From NCBI GenBank assembly GCA_032191485.1, contig JAVDOI010000123.1, forward strand, positions 1 through 64,000: a DNA stretch of 64,000 bases, in the 5' to 3' direction. The notes under the pieces were generated by a model. That model saw only the letters and a program-made list of their open reading frames with translations. It did not search any database and was not told the DNA's origin. Both the position numbers and the translations under genes were made by a program. Below are positions 53,666 to 64,000 of the stretch, in pieces (positions within the stretch are counted from its first letter, which is position 1; every line of letters starts with the position of its first letter). The DNA comes from Leptoclinus maculatus. Its lineage: Eukaryota; Chordata; Actinopteri; Perciformes; Stichaeidae.

Positions 53666-56600
53666 AGTAGTTGTCTCAATGTTATTGCAAGTATAAAGCA
53701 GACAGTGACATCATTACAAATATCTTTTATTTGTTTACATTTAGATTACCATTTTGTGAATTAATAATTTTGAAGTCATTTACACAGTAATTAGTATCAG
53801 CAGCAATAAATTACAAGAAATCATATCAAGACAAACAGACAAGCCTAATACATTGATCATACATGAATAGAAATCACTATATTTCAAAGAGAAATAAATT
53901 GTAAATATAAAGACGTGAATAAACAGTTGGTGTTATGTTCTGTATGCATATCTATTGTGAAATGGAAAGATTGTCTTACTGGCAATGTCAAAAAATCTTG
54001 TCTTTGCATATTTAATTGTCCAAGTAAGGATGACTTCTTTATTGAACTGCAATAATCTGAAATAAATCAAATTTAAATTAATTGATCATAATTGAAGTGA
54101 ACTGAAGTGAATTAAAACTTTAAATTGAAAAAAAAAAACTCTGCAAAAAGCCTTACGGTTTTCCCGAAAGATCTCACAACATAGAGGCACTTTGGCCAAC
54201 CAGAAGGAAACTTAAAGGGCCTTTTGTCTACACTTTGGTGGTCAATGCACTGACAAATGCATGTAGAAAGAGCAGAGATTTTTCAAAACCCTCTCAATCT
54301 AATTTGACTGAAAAAAACTAAAACAAATGAGTTTTAAGACAGAAGTGAACCCAACATTTACTATCCCCATGGAAATTAAATACAATCCATAATGCCTTAA
54401 CAGTAATTGTTTTCAAATAGATTCATAAGGCAGGCATGGCACAAGATTATATTGTCACTATCAGTAGTTGGAGGTGTGTGCTGTTTGTTCAAAATATGCA
54501 TTTTTGGGTCACTGAAATCTGTCCACACAACCTTCTTTGACCCATCTTATATCTTTTTTGTTTTATGATAAGCACATTACACAATAACTGTTGTGTTGAT
54601 CATGACCTTTAGTAAAGATTCATGGATAAATAGGAAAGGGATACATCGTTCTCGTTGGTAAATGACACAATTTTACATATTTCATGCCTAAAAAAACCAT
54701 CATAGCAAGAGGGACACATTTGTCAACACAGAGCTTTCTGTACATTGGGCCCTTTGTTTGATATTGATAAACAAATATATCACAATTTCGTTCATTTCCT
54801 ACAATGAAAGGCTTTTCACATCGTGCTTAGACCTAGCTTAATACTCCCAGTAGTTCAAGACTTCCAGTAGCCCTGGACTGCCAGTCTTGTCAACATTGAC
54901 ATTTAAATGATCTCAACATTAAGCTCAGTTTATGCTGGGTTTTCCTTACTTGTAAGGAACATTTGGTTAGAGTCACTAGTTTGACTCAAGGTTAGAAGAC
55001 GAGCTTGGGAAGATTTGTTTTCCAATTAAATCTTTTGACAAGACTCTTTGAACCACGGCATGTGTTTTAGACATTCTGAAGACAATACCTTCAGCTTGGA
55101 TTCCACAGTCTGACATTTTAACACTGGGCTTACATATATGTATTTTCAATAGGGTTTAGATTACCCTCAGGCTAGGTATACACATGTGAAAAACCTTGAT
55201 TATACCTACCAGCTGAAACCCCATACTGATGACTCATGACATTAGGATAAAGATGTGTCCTTTCCTCCAGGTTAATTAGTTCATATGCATGTAGCAATTG
55301 AACTAACTGACACATTTTCATCCTTAATCTTTCATATATCTGTTAGAAAACTGATTAATAGGAAAAGGGAAGGATGACATGAATAAATAAATACAATAAA
55401 ATAATGTAAAAGATATAAATTGTGATGAAACATTAAATAAACATACATTGTTGGACCAAATAAGGTAGAGATGAAACAAACAAAATAAACAGGTGTCCTG
55501 TTGTTTTGAGAGACAGTCATTCTGTCCATGTGTCAGTAGTGTATGTTGCTGTTTGTTGAATCTGTCTGTTCTTAACACAAACCAAACTGTGAACAGAGCT
55601 CAGTGTCAGTGTGATAATAGAAAGAGCTGAAACATTATGACCTTTGACCTGTCCAGTGGCTGTAGAAGCACTCTCTTTGTTGTGGTCAAAGAGAGATATT
55701 GTACTATGGAAGTAACACAAACTGTTACCTGTACAGCTTGTTTAGGGAGGAGCTTGATGCTGGACAAAGGAGGAAGTGTCACTGTGACAGTGATGACTGA
55801 CTGATGATGGATCTGCAGCAGTTTGGTTCCCTGCAGCCGTACACCTGATCACTTGCTTAAAGATCAACTGTAGTTAGTCTCTACTGAACTGAACTGTGCA
55901 CAGCAATGGATGCACAGATGGTGATGTTGAGGAAGGAGGACGGAGCTGGTCCTGAAAAGAGAAAACAAAGTTATTGTAATAAACTGAAGACATGTTACAT
56001 AATTCACAATAATCAAATACCTTGAATTCTGCTGCAGGGCAGGACAACATGTATGTCCAGTGCCATTTCACACAGAGAAGTTTAGGAAGGCTGCATGATG
56101 TTCAGCTTCTTCTATATGTTTAGCTCTTTGTGCAGTCCTGAGTGTCTTCACTGTGAAGTGGAGGGATCACAGAGGAGGAAGACCTGAAGGAAGAAGTTTA
56201 TTTAAATTACAATGTTATACTAGCTGTAACATCAGTGTCATTTAAACTGTTGCATTAATACAAAGGGAATAAATGAATGAACACACAATTAAAGCAAAAC
56301 ATTGTAACATATGAAAACTATACCTTATGCTCTGTTGTGAAGAAACCTCGACACTGGCAGGGAGAACACGTGTCTCTGTGGTCCAGCAGTGGTGGGTCCA
56401 CTGTTGATGAACAGTTGAGATGGTGCTGCAGCATCTGGTCTGTGGTGACATGATGTCTTGGTTGTTATGAGCTGATCCAGTATCTCAGAGCCAGACAGAA
56501 GGTGAGGCAAAGGCAGGCAGGTGTTTTCTCATTCTCTGCTTGGAAGACTGACTGGGACAAGCAGGAAGTAAAATGTGTATCTATGTGATCCAACAGTGAT

Positions 56601-56715
56601 AAGTCCTCCGTTGATTGACAGTTCAGTTAGTGCTGCAGTCTCTGGTCTTTTGCAGCATATCTTGGTTGCTGTGAGCTGATCCTGACAGTGCTGAAGGAGG
56701 TGAGGCCAAGGCTGG
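53666..56715. other. AT-rich DNA without recognisable gene (right copy)
   Basis: Counterpart of 13831-16880 with a constant offset of 39835, hence no net indels over 3 kb. No gene is seen. Confidence 0.5.
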
Positions 56716-56718
56716 CAG

Positions 56719-57257
56719 GTGTCCTTACAGAGGACACAGGAGAACTGTGTCTCCGGTCCATCAGAAAGGAAACTTAGCATTACAGAGGACACAGGAGAAC
56801 TGTGTCTCCAGTCCATCAGAAAGGAATCTTAGCATTACAGAGGACACGGGAGAACTGTGTCTTCTGTCCATCAGAAAGGAAACTTAGCATTACAGAGGAC
56901 ACAGGAGAACTGTGTCTCCGGTCCATCAGAAAGGAAACTTAGCATTACAGAGGACACGGGAGAACTGTGTCTCCGGTCCATCAGAAAGGAAACTTAGCAT
57001 TACAGAGGACACAGGAGAACTGTGTCTCCGGTCCATCAGAAAGGAATCTTAGCATTACAGAGGACACAGGAGAACTGTGTCTCCGGTCCATCAGAAAGGA
57101 AACTTAGCATTACAGAGGACACAGGAGAACTGTGTCTCCAGTCCATCAGAAAGGAATCTTAGCATTACAGAGGACACAGGAGAACTGTGTCTCCGGTCCA
57201 TCAGAAAGGAAACTTAGCATTACAGAGGACACAGGAGAACTGTGTCTCCGGTCCAGG
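56719..57257. repeat. 55-bp minisatellite, 10 units (right copy)
   Basis: GTCCA recurs every 55 bp from 56756 to 57251. It is eight units (440 bp) shorter than the left copy, exactly accounting for the change of offset from 39835 to 39395. The first and last units match those of the left copy, so the change is internal. Confidence 0.95.
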
Positions 57258-57367
57258 GGAAAGAAAACCTAAATGAGTAACAGTCTCTAGCAAGTCCACC
57301 CGCCCTGCTAGAGTGTGAAATTGATTGGGATCGAAATGTGGGGTTTCAGCTGGTAGGTACACCAGAA

Positions 57368-57526
57368 AGTATGTGTTACATCTAGAACACATACTTTGTG
57401 ATGTATGTTTGCTACGCTAAATGTTAGCAGCTGTGTACAATGTTGTATACAGCTGCTGAAAGAGTTTTGGCCTGTGCATTTATCAACCCTAACCCTAACC
57501 CACCCTGATAAATGCACAGGCCAAAA
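57368..57526 (-). promoter_or_regulatory. Triple hairpin with telomere-like loop (right copy)
   Basis: The same three hairpins as at 17973-18131: 57368-57395, 57426-57457 and the 21-bp stem at 57465-57526 with the quadruplex-capable loop. No change is seen between copies. Confidence 0.6.
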
Positions 57527-58030
57527 TGTGTTGGAAATATAGCTTAAAACAATATGGTTACCTGGAAAGAATATTAACCATAATATTGTCCAATACTGTG
57601 AAAAGATGATTACCAAACAAAATTCCATTCAACTTACTAAATAAAGTCCAACATGTCTTGTGACCGCATAATTAGGTTTCCTTTACGTGAACATTACTCT
57701 TGATAAATTAAATCTCTGCAAGTCTGTTATATTCTATACATCATCCTCAGTAAACAGTCATCACAATATACTCTTTTTGAATTTATCATTGTATCTTTGA
57801 ATCATTTTGTAATCAGAATGTGTCATTAATACATATATCACTAACTTTGGTTCATCTCGATTAGTCTATACTTCATTGAGTTATGTTTTATCAACACACT
57901 GTTATGCTGTATTATTTATACACTACATTATAATAAACTATTTTCTTAATCTCTGCACCGAAAATATTAGTTTAAGTTTAGTTACAGGTACTTTGCATTT
58001 GTCTTGATCTTTAAAACTCAGCTGATACCT
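57527..58030 (-). other. 3' flank of the second Helentron gene
   Basis: Counterpart of 18132-18635; AT-rich, no gene. Confidence 0.5.
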
Positions 58031-61000
58031 TTATGGACTGTTAGAGGACATGACACAGTAGACAGGGTTGTGATAACTGTAATAGGTTTTCATCACACCA
58101 GAGTGGAGACAATGTTGTGGCTGAGAGATGAAAATGAGGTCCAGCAGTGTGTTCTTCTCTGTGGTTGCAGTAGTGATGACTTGTGCATATCCCCTGGACT
58201 GAAAGAGCTCAAGTATTGGCTTACTTGTGTTGGATAAGAGATTCTCGTTGAAATCCCCACAGACAATGATGGGGTGACAGTCCATGATCTCCAATGAGTC
58301 CAGAAGGCTTCCCAGGTTTGACAGGAATGATCTCACACTGTAGTCTGGTGGTCTGTATACAGCTGCAATCAGTGCACTCACTGGGGCTTCAACCTTCAGA
58401 GCCACAAACTCAAGATCACTTACATTATGTATGTACTGTTTTTCACGCACTTGAATGTGGCTTTTCACATAAACAGCAACTCCACCACCACGTCTGTTGG
58501 CCATTTCTGGAACATTTGTGTAGGACAGGTGTCTGTTGCGTTTGAACATATTGTAGCCCTCTATATGGAGACTGTCTGCAACAAAGGAGCCTTGAAGGTG
58601 AGTTTCTGTGAGACACAAAACATCTGCAAGACACAGTTCATGATGGCTCCTGATGTCATTGACATGAGATGGCAAACCTTCTGTGTTATGGTGAACAATG
58701 GTCAGAGTGTCATGTCTGCTCGATGTCTGTTGGAGTTGAAGAAGAGGCATCATGTCGTCCAATCTGACTTGTCTCATGGTCTGTAGGGCTCCAGTGATTT
58801 CTGGGTTGGCATATATCTTACTCTCATCCAGATCCAGCATGTGCAGTCCACTGAGAGACGTCACTCTACTGACAGCTACATAAGCCATGCCAGGTTCAAA
58901 AATGTGTTTTAGTGAGACTACAGCTGATGTCCTTGTCATACCTTGAACCTTGTGTATTGTACAAGCAAAGGCAAGTCTAACAGGAAACTGTCTGCGTACC
59001 ACTCCTTTCTGTTTCAGATTGTCCTCTGCTCTCTCTACGTACACTAGATCATCAGGTCTGCCTGGTGCTCTATTACGGTAATTCATTCCAGCGGTTTCAT
59101 CATCCATCTTGAGCCCAAGCATAGTGACATGTGCAACACCACTTTGTTCTGAGGTTATTACCCTGACTAGTGTAGCAAACGATCCATTCACCAATCCTTG
59201 AGACACGTCTATGTTTCTGGTGAGCATGACTCGAGCACCTTCAGCTACATTCAGTGTATCTGGTAACTCATTTCTGTTTCCTTTGTATGGTTTGGTTTGT
59301 CGGGCCATTCTTCCAGTTCGTGGGTCCTTTTTGTAGTCATCTGCATCGATCTTGGTGATATGAGAATGGAGCAGAGCTAATGTTGCTGAGTTGTGTGAAT
59401 CAACCTGTTTATTAGTTGCAAAGATGTGCAGGACATCAGTTGGACAAAGTGCTGGTTCAGTGATGCTCTGTGACAACAAAGCTCTGTCTGCTTCAGACAA
59501 CTTATCTGACTTTCCTTTCACACGGATCCGGTTCAACATCTCTGCAAAGTTAACATCATCCTTCTGACGCATTATCTCAGTTAGAGTGATCATCTGAAAG
59601 TTTTCCTGCCATAGGTCAATCTCACATGGCTCATACATACAGAGGGTCTTGGACTGTCGCACTGGTGGAAGCTGATAAAAGTCTCCTACAGCTATTACTG
59701 ACATTCCTCCAAAGGGTCTGTGACTGCCTTTGATCTGTTTCAGTCTCGCATCCACATAAGCAAACAGGGGCTTTGACACCATGGACACTTCATCAATGAT
59801 GAGGATTTCAGCATTTAAAAGTTCTGATCGGACTTCATCCAGTTTGTTGCCAAGTCCTTGAAATGGAGGTTTCAGACTTCGTGGTAGCTTGAGCAGAGAG
59901 TGCAGTGTTGTACCTGATATATTAAATGCTGCAGTTCCAGTGAAAGCAGTCAACAGGACAGTGGGGTTTGATATGTCAGCCTCCTCAGAATGTCTCGGAA
60001 GTTTGCACAGTATCTTAGATGCCTCTGAGTAGATGCATTTAATGAGATGTGACTTTCCTGTTCCAGCACCACCATTGATGTAATAGAAAAACTGCTCAGA
60101 ATTTAGGCCACAGACACGCTTTATGCACCAGTCTCTAACTGCATAGAATACACATGCTTGTTTCTGGTTCAGGTTCTGATACATCTGTCGTAACAGTGTG
60201 GGGTCTAAGACAGGGGGCTCTCTGACGGCTCTGACTTCTGTTACAGCATTATCCTGATTACTGTATTCTGGGACATTCTCTTGTACATTTTCATGATCTG
60301 GCTCTCGTGCCTCCAGTTCTTCTATACATTCCAACCTGACCACTTCAGATTCTGGCGCCAGATTACACCATTCATCAATCACGCCTCTGTTCTGTTCAAA
60401 TTCTTCGACTGCATTCTCAATCTCCTCAGTGTTTTTCTCATATTTGTCTCTGTTTCGTTTCACAATGTGTTTGACATACTCAGGATGGTCAGAACCTCGT
60501 AGTTGAACAAGACAACTGTTGTAGAAGGACTCGTACGTGGGGAAATACGGTCTTTTCAGTTCCTGGTCTGATCGGTGAGGAAGGTACAGTTTCACTAATG
60601 TGCCATAGAACTTCTCAGGATATTTTTCCTGTGAGCAGCGGTAAAATCTGATGATAGCAGGTTTATCGTTTTTCCTCTTTTGCACAAATCCCATCTCATT
60701 GAGGAGAGGCAACACATCTTTACCTTTTGTCTGCTGTCCATAGACAATTCTGCAAGTAGCTGCAAAATCAGCCAAACACATCTCCTCAAACTCTGGTGTT
60801 TCAGGTCTGGCTTTGTATTTGTCAGTCAAAGATGTCATCCACACATTTACACTTTCTGATGTTGTGTTCTCTAGGTAAGACATGGGGCGACTCATTTTCA
60901 GTGCGTTGTCATCTGTCGGTATGAATATGACGCCACGTGAACACTTCTTCATTTTAATGCCACAGGCACGAGTCACACACTCCTGAGCACTGACCTCTCT

Positions 61001-64000
61001 CTTTTTAGAGTAAGCTTGCATGATTTCCCTCATTTCATCACATTCATTGACGTTGTCTCTGGTGGAGTTCTCAATGACTGTTTTGAGGTACTCAGAAAGT
61101 CCAGATTCCTTTTTGGTTATGTAGCCGGTGAGATACATGATGCATGAATATGCATTGAGAATATAACTAACATCAATATTGGCATCCCAGGCTTCAAGTA
61201 AATGTGGATTATATCCATTTACCCAGCAGTCTTTTGGCTCACGTTTCAGTATCACCGCACTGGATTTGTTGATCATATTGAGGCATCGTTGATACTCATG
61301 GAGTGTTAAGTCACATCGAGCTAGGAGCTGCTGCAAACTGAGTGAGGCAGTTTCAGGTTCATTCAGCAACAAGTTCAGTGGTTGGAGCTTTGACTTTGCC
61401 ATTTGCACTTGCAGCGGATCAACGTTCTCACCAGGTCTCGTTATGATTGTGTTTCTGGCAGGTGGTTTGGGAAATCCAAATCTGCAACCAGAGCTGGGAC
61501 TTCTGAAACATGTCCTTGAGTGGTTTTTGCTGTGTATTTGCACTTCTGTTACCTTCTTGTACAGTTCAGGTTGTGAATGTGGGTCAGGCAGCTGAGCTGT
61601 GATGTATTTGGACACAAAATCTGACACAATCTGATCATCATCCTTCTCAAACACAGGTGCACCTTCTACCCATATGAGACAGTGAATGTGTGGGCTTCCT
61701 CTGTGCTGAAACTCAACTCGGTAAAAATAGTCAACAACTTTGCCGAGAGGCTGTGCAGGAGATAAGAGCAAATCTCTGAATAACGCCTCAACACGCTTAT
61801 CAAACATGCGCATTGTTGTCACTGGATTGCTTCTCAGTATGTCACACTTTGCTGACCAGTCGAGCCCTTCAACATTGACCTCTTCACCTTGCTGTCCTTT
61901 TATTGCCTCAATCACTTCAGGCCAACGCATCTCAGCTGCAGAAAATGTACAAAAGAATGTGGGGGTTCCCAACTGTCTGATCATGGCAAAAAGATCTCTT
62001 GTAGTTTTCTCCCAATAAGCTGGTGTTCCTCTCAGCGGCTGCATGAATCTGACTGCATCTTTATTTCTCACCAGTCTCTCGACCTCTCGTTTATTTTGCA
62101 GCATACCAGAAGTTATTCTTCGTCCATCTCTAGTCAGAGGCTTTCCTTTCCTCAACTGTATTGTCATGCTGGAGGTAGCCAAGTGTATTTCAGTCACAAA
62201 CTGTGCGAAGAACAAATAATTTGTGTCTCTGGCAAAACGATCATCAGTACAGAAAAGCCTTGCTTTGAAATAACTGCTGGGTGTTACTTTAATACGTCTC
62301 ATTTCATCCAGTGTGTTTTGACCTGTAGGAAATTGTACAGGGAACGCCATCGCCTCAAGTTTAGGTGTTTTAAAAAAGCCAACAGGACTGTTTCTTTCTG
62401 CAGGGGCAACAGAGTAGATTCCTTCACTGAAACATAAAATCTCCTCTGAAACATCACATGGCTGAAGACATGATTCTAGAGCAAAACCACCGTTAGGCAT
62501 GTCACCTTCCTGTTCTGCATCATCTCTCTGCTCCTCTGGTTGTTCACCATCACATGACAACATGTCAATATCCTGCTCACCTTCAGCCTCAGTTTCTGCC
62601 TCACATAGTGCACTTTTCTCACACATGTCAATGTCCATTAAATCAGCTTCATCATAATCATTCTCATCCATTGTTTCATCCTCATCATCATCATCGTCAT
62701 CATCAGGAAGTGTTGGGTCACATAGCTCAGCCTCATCTCTGATAGTTATGTCCTGGTATTGTGGATGAATGTGTTTGAGTTTATGCAGCGCCTGCACTAG
62801 TTTAGACCAGGTGACAGTCTGGAACAGCTGATGACCTCTGTAACACAATCGTCTCTTCAGTTTCACTCTCATGACCTGGGACTCACTTCTCAGTCTGGGT
62901 AAGGCTTCCACTGTTTCCTGCACCTCAGACGGGACACAAACCACGTTACCATGTATTGATCTCTGTCTTCCTTTGGGAAGAGGAATACTTTTGTCAAAGG
63001 CTATGCACTTAGCTATGAGATGTCTCTCCAATATGTTGAGATCACACAGTTCAGGTGGAATGTCAGCGAGCTCCAAGTTGTTAGCTACAGCGAGTGTTGG
63101 CATGGCTCCATCTTTAAGATGATTATGGCAGGTGTGACAAATCCACTCTTCCTTCCTCTCATCAGGCACTTTGCACTGTTGTTCATCTCTGCACTCATCA
63201 TCACAAACATGGACGTACTTTCCTGTCAGGCATGCTGCAACCATAACTGGATTTTGTACATAGTTTAACCTTTTACAGGGTCTCACTTGGTTTGGAAATG
63301 ATGCTTTATGACAGACGGTGCAGACATAAGTGGGACCAGCCTTTATTTGTGACCTGAAAACAGATATAGCCTCTTTGATCAAACTGTTGTCACTTTCTTC
63401 TGTTTGTCTAATTGTCCGTCTGTATTTCCTTTTTATTTTCATGGCACATCTCACGTTATGCATACTCCTATATGTAGGATTGTTTTTATGTCTGTCTTGC
63501 ATTATTTTTTTCATTAGTTGTCTGTGTCTTACCCTGAATGCTTGGTCATGAGCATAACGCTGAATGATATGAGATCTCTTCTTCTGTCTAAACTCTACGC
63601 TTTCTTTATATCGAGCAGTGAAGCACTGTTTTTTTTTCAATCTAAAATCAGTATCGTCTCGGTACCGGGCCATAAATTGCTGTTTAAGTTTCTGTCTCAA
63701 ATCAGGATTGTCCTTGTAACGAGAGACCACGTACTGTTTTTGTTTCTGTCTAAAATCAGGATTGTCCTTGTAACGAGAGAGCACGTACTGTTTTTGTTTC
63801 TGTCTAAAATCAGGATTGTCCTTGTATCCAGAGACCACGTACTGTTTTTGTTTCTGTCTAAAATCAGGATTGTCCTTGTAACGAGAGAGCACGTACTGTT
63901 TTTGTTTCTGTCTGAAATCAGGATTGTCCTTGTATCCAGAGACCACGTACTGTTTTTGTTTCTGTCTAAAATCAGGATTGTCCTTGTATCCAGAGACCAC
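58031..64000 (-). CDS. Helentron Rep-helicase-endonuclease polyprotein (right copy, 5' end beyond window)
   Basis: 1989 codons of the same polyprotein, read from the window edge to the stop at 58031. From the Cys-rich fingers onward the translation appears identical to the left copy, with HUH (HRGSPHIH), paired tyrosines (YLTGYITKK), Walker A and B, PIF1 motifs and the endonuclease GDFNEN box. The N-terminal cysteine-protease-like region lies outside. The frame enters the window within the 18-residue repeat array, so the first residues seen are not a start. The array differs in order and number from the left copy. Confidence 0.93.
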   Translation of the reverse strand: MVSGYKDNPDFRQKQKQYVVSGYKDNPDFRQKQKQYVLSRYKDNPDFRQKQKQYVVSGYKDNPDFRQKQKQYVLSRYKDNPDFRQKQKQYVVSRYKDNPDLRQKLKQQFMARYRDDTDFRLKKKQCFTARYKESVEFRQKKRSHIIQRYAHDQAFRVRHRQLMKKIMQDRHKNNPTYRSMHNVRCAMKIKRKYRRTIRQTEESDNSLIKEAISVFRSQIKAGPTYVCTVCHKASFPNQVRPCKRLNYVQNPVMVAACLTGKYVHVCDDECRDEQQCKVPDERKEEWICHTCHNHLKDGAMPTLAVANNLELADIPPELCDLNILERHLIAKCIAFDKSIPLPKGRQRSIHGNVVCVPSEVQETVEALPRLRSESQVMRVKLKRRLCYRGHQLFQTVTWSKLVQALHKLKHIHPQYQDITIRDEAELCDPTLPDDDDDDDEDETMDENDYDEADLMDIDMCEKSALCEAETEAEGEQDIDMLSCDGEQPEEQRDDAEQEGDMPNGGFALESCLQPCDVSEEILCFSEGIYSVAPAERNSPVGFFKTPKLEAMAFPVQFPTGQNTLDEMRRIKVTPSSYFKARLFCTDDRFARDTNYLFFAQFVTEIHLATSSMTIQLRKGKPLTRDGRRITSGMLQNKREVERLVRNKDAVRFMQPLRGTPAYWEKTTRDLFAMIRQLGTPTFFCTFSAAEMRWPEVIEAIKGQQGEEVNVEGLDWSAKCDILRSNPVTTMRMFDKRVEALFRDLLLSPAQPLGKVVDYFYRVEFQHRGSPHIHCLIWVEGAPVFEKDDDQIVSDFVSKYITAQLPDPHSQPELYKKVTEVQIHSKNHSRTCFRSPSSGCRFGFPKPPARNTIITRPGENVDPLQVQMAKSKLQPLNLLLNEPETASLSLQQLLARCDLTLHEYQRCLNMINKSSAVILKREPKDCWVNGYNPHLLEAWDANIDVSYILNAYSCIMYLTGYITKKESGLSEYLKTVIENSTRDNVNECDEMREIMQAYSKKREVSAQECVTRACGIKMKKCSRGVIFIPTDDNALKMSRPMSYLENTTSESVNVWMTSLTDKYKARPETPEFEEMCLADFAATCRIVYGQQTKGKDVLPLLNEMGFVQKRKNDKPAIIRFYRCSQEKYPEKFYGTLVKLYLPHRSDQELKRPYFPTYESFYNSCLVQLRGSDHPEYVKHIVKRNRDKYEKNTEEIENAVEEFEQNRGVIDEWCNLAPESEVVRLECIEELEAREPDHENVQENVPEYSNQDNAVTEVRAVREPPVLDPTLLRQMYQNLNQKQACVFYAVRDWCIKRVCGLNSEQFFYYINGGAGTGKSHLIKCIYSEASKILCKLPRHSEEADISNPTVLLTAFTGTAAFNISGTTLHSLLKLPRSLKPPFQGLGNKLDEVRSELLNAEILIIDEVSMVSKPLFAYVDARLKQIKGSHRPFGGMSVIAVGDFYQLPPVRQSKTLCMYEPCEIDLWQENFQMITLTEIMRQKDDVNFAEMLNRIRVKGKSDKLSEADRALLSQSITEPALCPTDVLHIFATNKQVDSHNSATLALLHSHITKIDADDYKKDPRTGRMARQTKPYKGNRNELPDTLNVAEGARVMLTRNIDVSQGLVNGSFATLVRVITSEQSGVAHVTMLGLKMDDETAGMNYRNRAPGRPDDLVYVERAEDNLKQKGVVRRQFPVRLAFACTIHKVQGMTRTSAVVSLKHIFEPGMAYVAVSRVTSLSGLHMLDLDESKIYANPEITGALQTMRQVRLDDMMPLLQLQQTSSRHDTLTIVHHNTEGLPSHVNDIRSHHELCLADVLCLTETHLQGSFVADSLHIEGYNMFKRNRHLSYTNVPEMANRRGGGVAVYVKSHIQVREKQYIHNVSDLEFVALKVEAPVSALIAAVYRPPDYSVRSFLSNLGSLLDSLEIMDCHPIIVCGDFNENLLSNTSKPILELFQSRGYAQVITTATTEKNTLLDLIFISQPQHCLHSGVMKTYYSYHNPVYCVMSSNSP
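63695..64000 (-). repeat. In-frame 54-bp minisatellite (right copy, incomplete)
   Basis: At least six 54-bp units (near 63707, 63761, 63815, 63869, 63923 and 63977). From the C-terminal side the variants run R-VVS, R-VLS, G-VVS, R-VLS, G-VVS, G-VVS. This differs from the left copy after the second unit, so the array has been reshuffled since duplication. Confidence 0.9.

Larger units (their letters stand above)
33957..64000. repeat. Right copy of the tandem segmental duplication
   Basis: This is the second copy of the unit that begins at base 1, in the same orientation. It carries one insertion absent from the left copy, the LTR retrotransposon at 35118-41217. Its main minisatellite arrays are shorter (about 9 against 14 G-rich units, and 10 against 18 55-bp units), and the in-gene 54-bp array has a different unit order. 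Real tandem duplication and false duplication of two haplotypes in an assembly both fit; the sequence alone does not separate them. Confidence 0.93.

Overview
The window looks like nuclear DNA of a ray-finned fish. The evidence is a Helentron-type rolling-circle transposon with a fused C-terminal endonuclease, a Ty3/Gypsy LTR retrotransposon, spliced genes with GT-AG introns, abundant (GT)n, (GA)n and (TA)n tracts, and AT-rich spacer dotted with GCTAACGTTAGC-like words. There is no bacterial gene organisation and I recognise no tRNA, rRNA or CRISPR array. The species cannot be named from the sequence.

Layout: the window is one and a half copies of a tandem segmental duplication. Base 1 corresponds to base 33957, and almost everything from 1 to about 24600 reappears at 33957-64000 with very few substitutions. 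The copies differ by (i) a 6.1-kb LTR retrotransposon present only in the right copy, with its empty site intact in the left copy, (ii) array lengths of several minisatellites, and (iii) a cluster of changes in the last exon of an OB-fold gene. The basic unit is about 34 kb. Part of the separation could also reflect two haplotypes joined by an assembler.

Order within a unit: (a) a spliced OB-fold gene of RPA1-like type on the + strand (last two exons at 6-662; complete at 32832-34655); (b) a 10-11 kb block of satellite-like DNA built of (GAGACA)n, (GTA)n, a G-rich minisatellite and three 3.8-4.1 kb higher-order repeats, with a 1.7-kb TIR DNA transposon between the second and third; (c) a small Harbinger-like MITE inside (TAG)n and about 3 kb of AT-rich DNA without a recognisable gene; (d) a 55-bp minisatellite (18 units left, 10 right); (e) three consecutive hairpins, the last with a 21-bp perfect stem and a telomere-like, quadruplex-capable loop; (f) a 2614-codon Helentron gene on the - strand (18636-26480; second copy 58031 to the window edge) encoding a cysteine-protease-like domain, a zinc-finger region, a HUH Rep nuclease, a PIF1-type helicase and an EEP endonuclease; (g) about 6 kb of spacer with a folded-back repeat and an inverted fragment of the OB-fold gene.

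The retrotransposon (35118-41217) appears structurally complete: identical LTRs over their shared 212 bp, 4-bp target duplication, a primer-binding site matching tRNA-Leu(AAG), gag, and pol in the -1 frame behind a G GGA AAC slippery site with a predicted pseudoknot. The Helentron reading frame is also uninterrupted, so both element types look young. Most other open frames in the window are translations of simple repeats.
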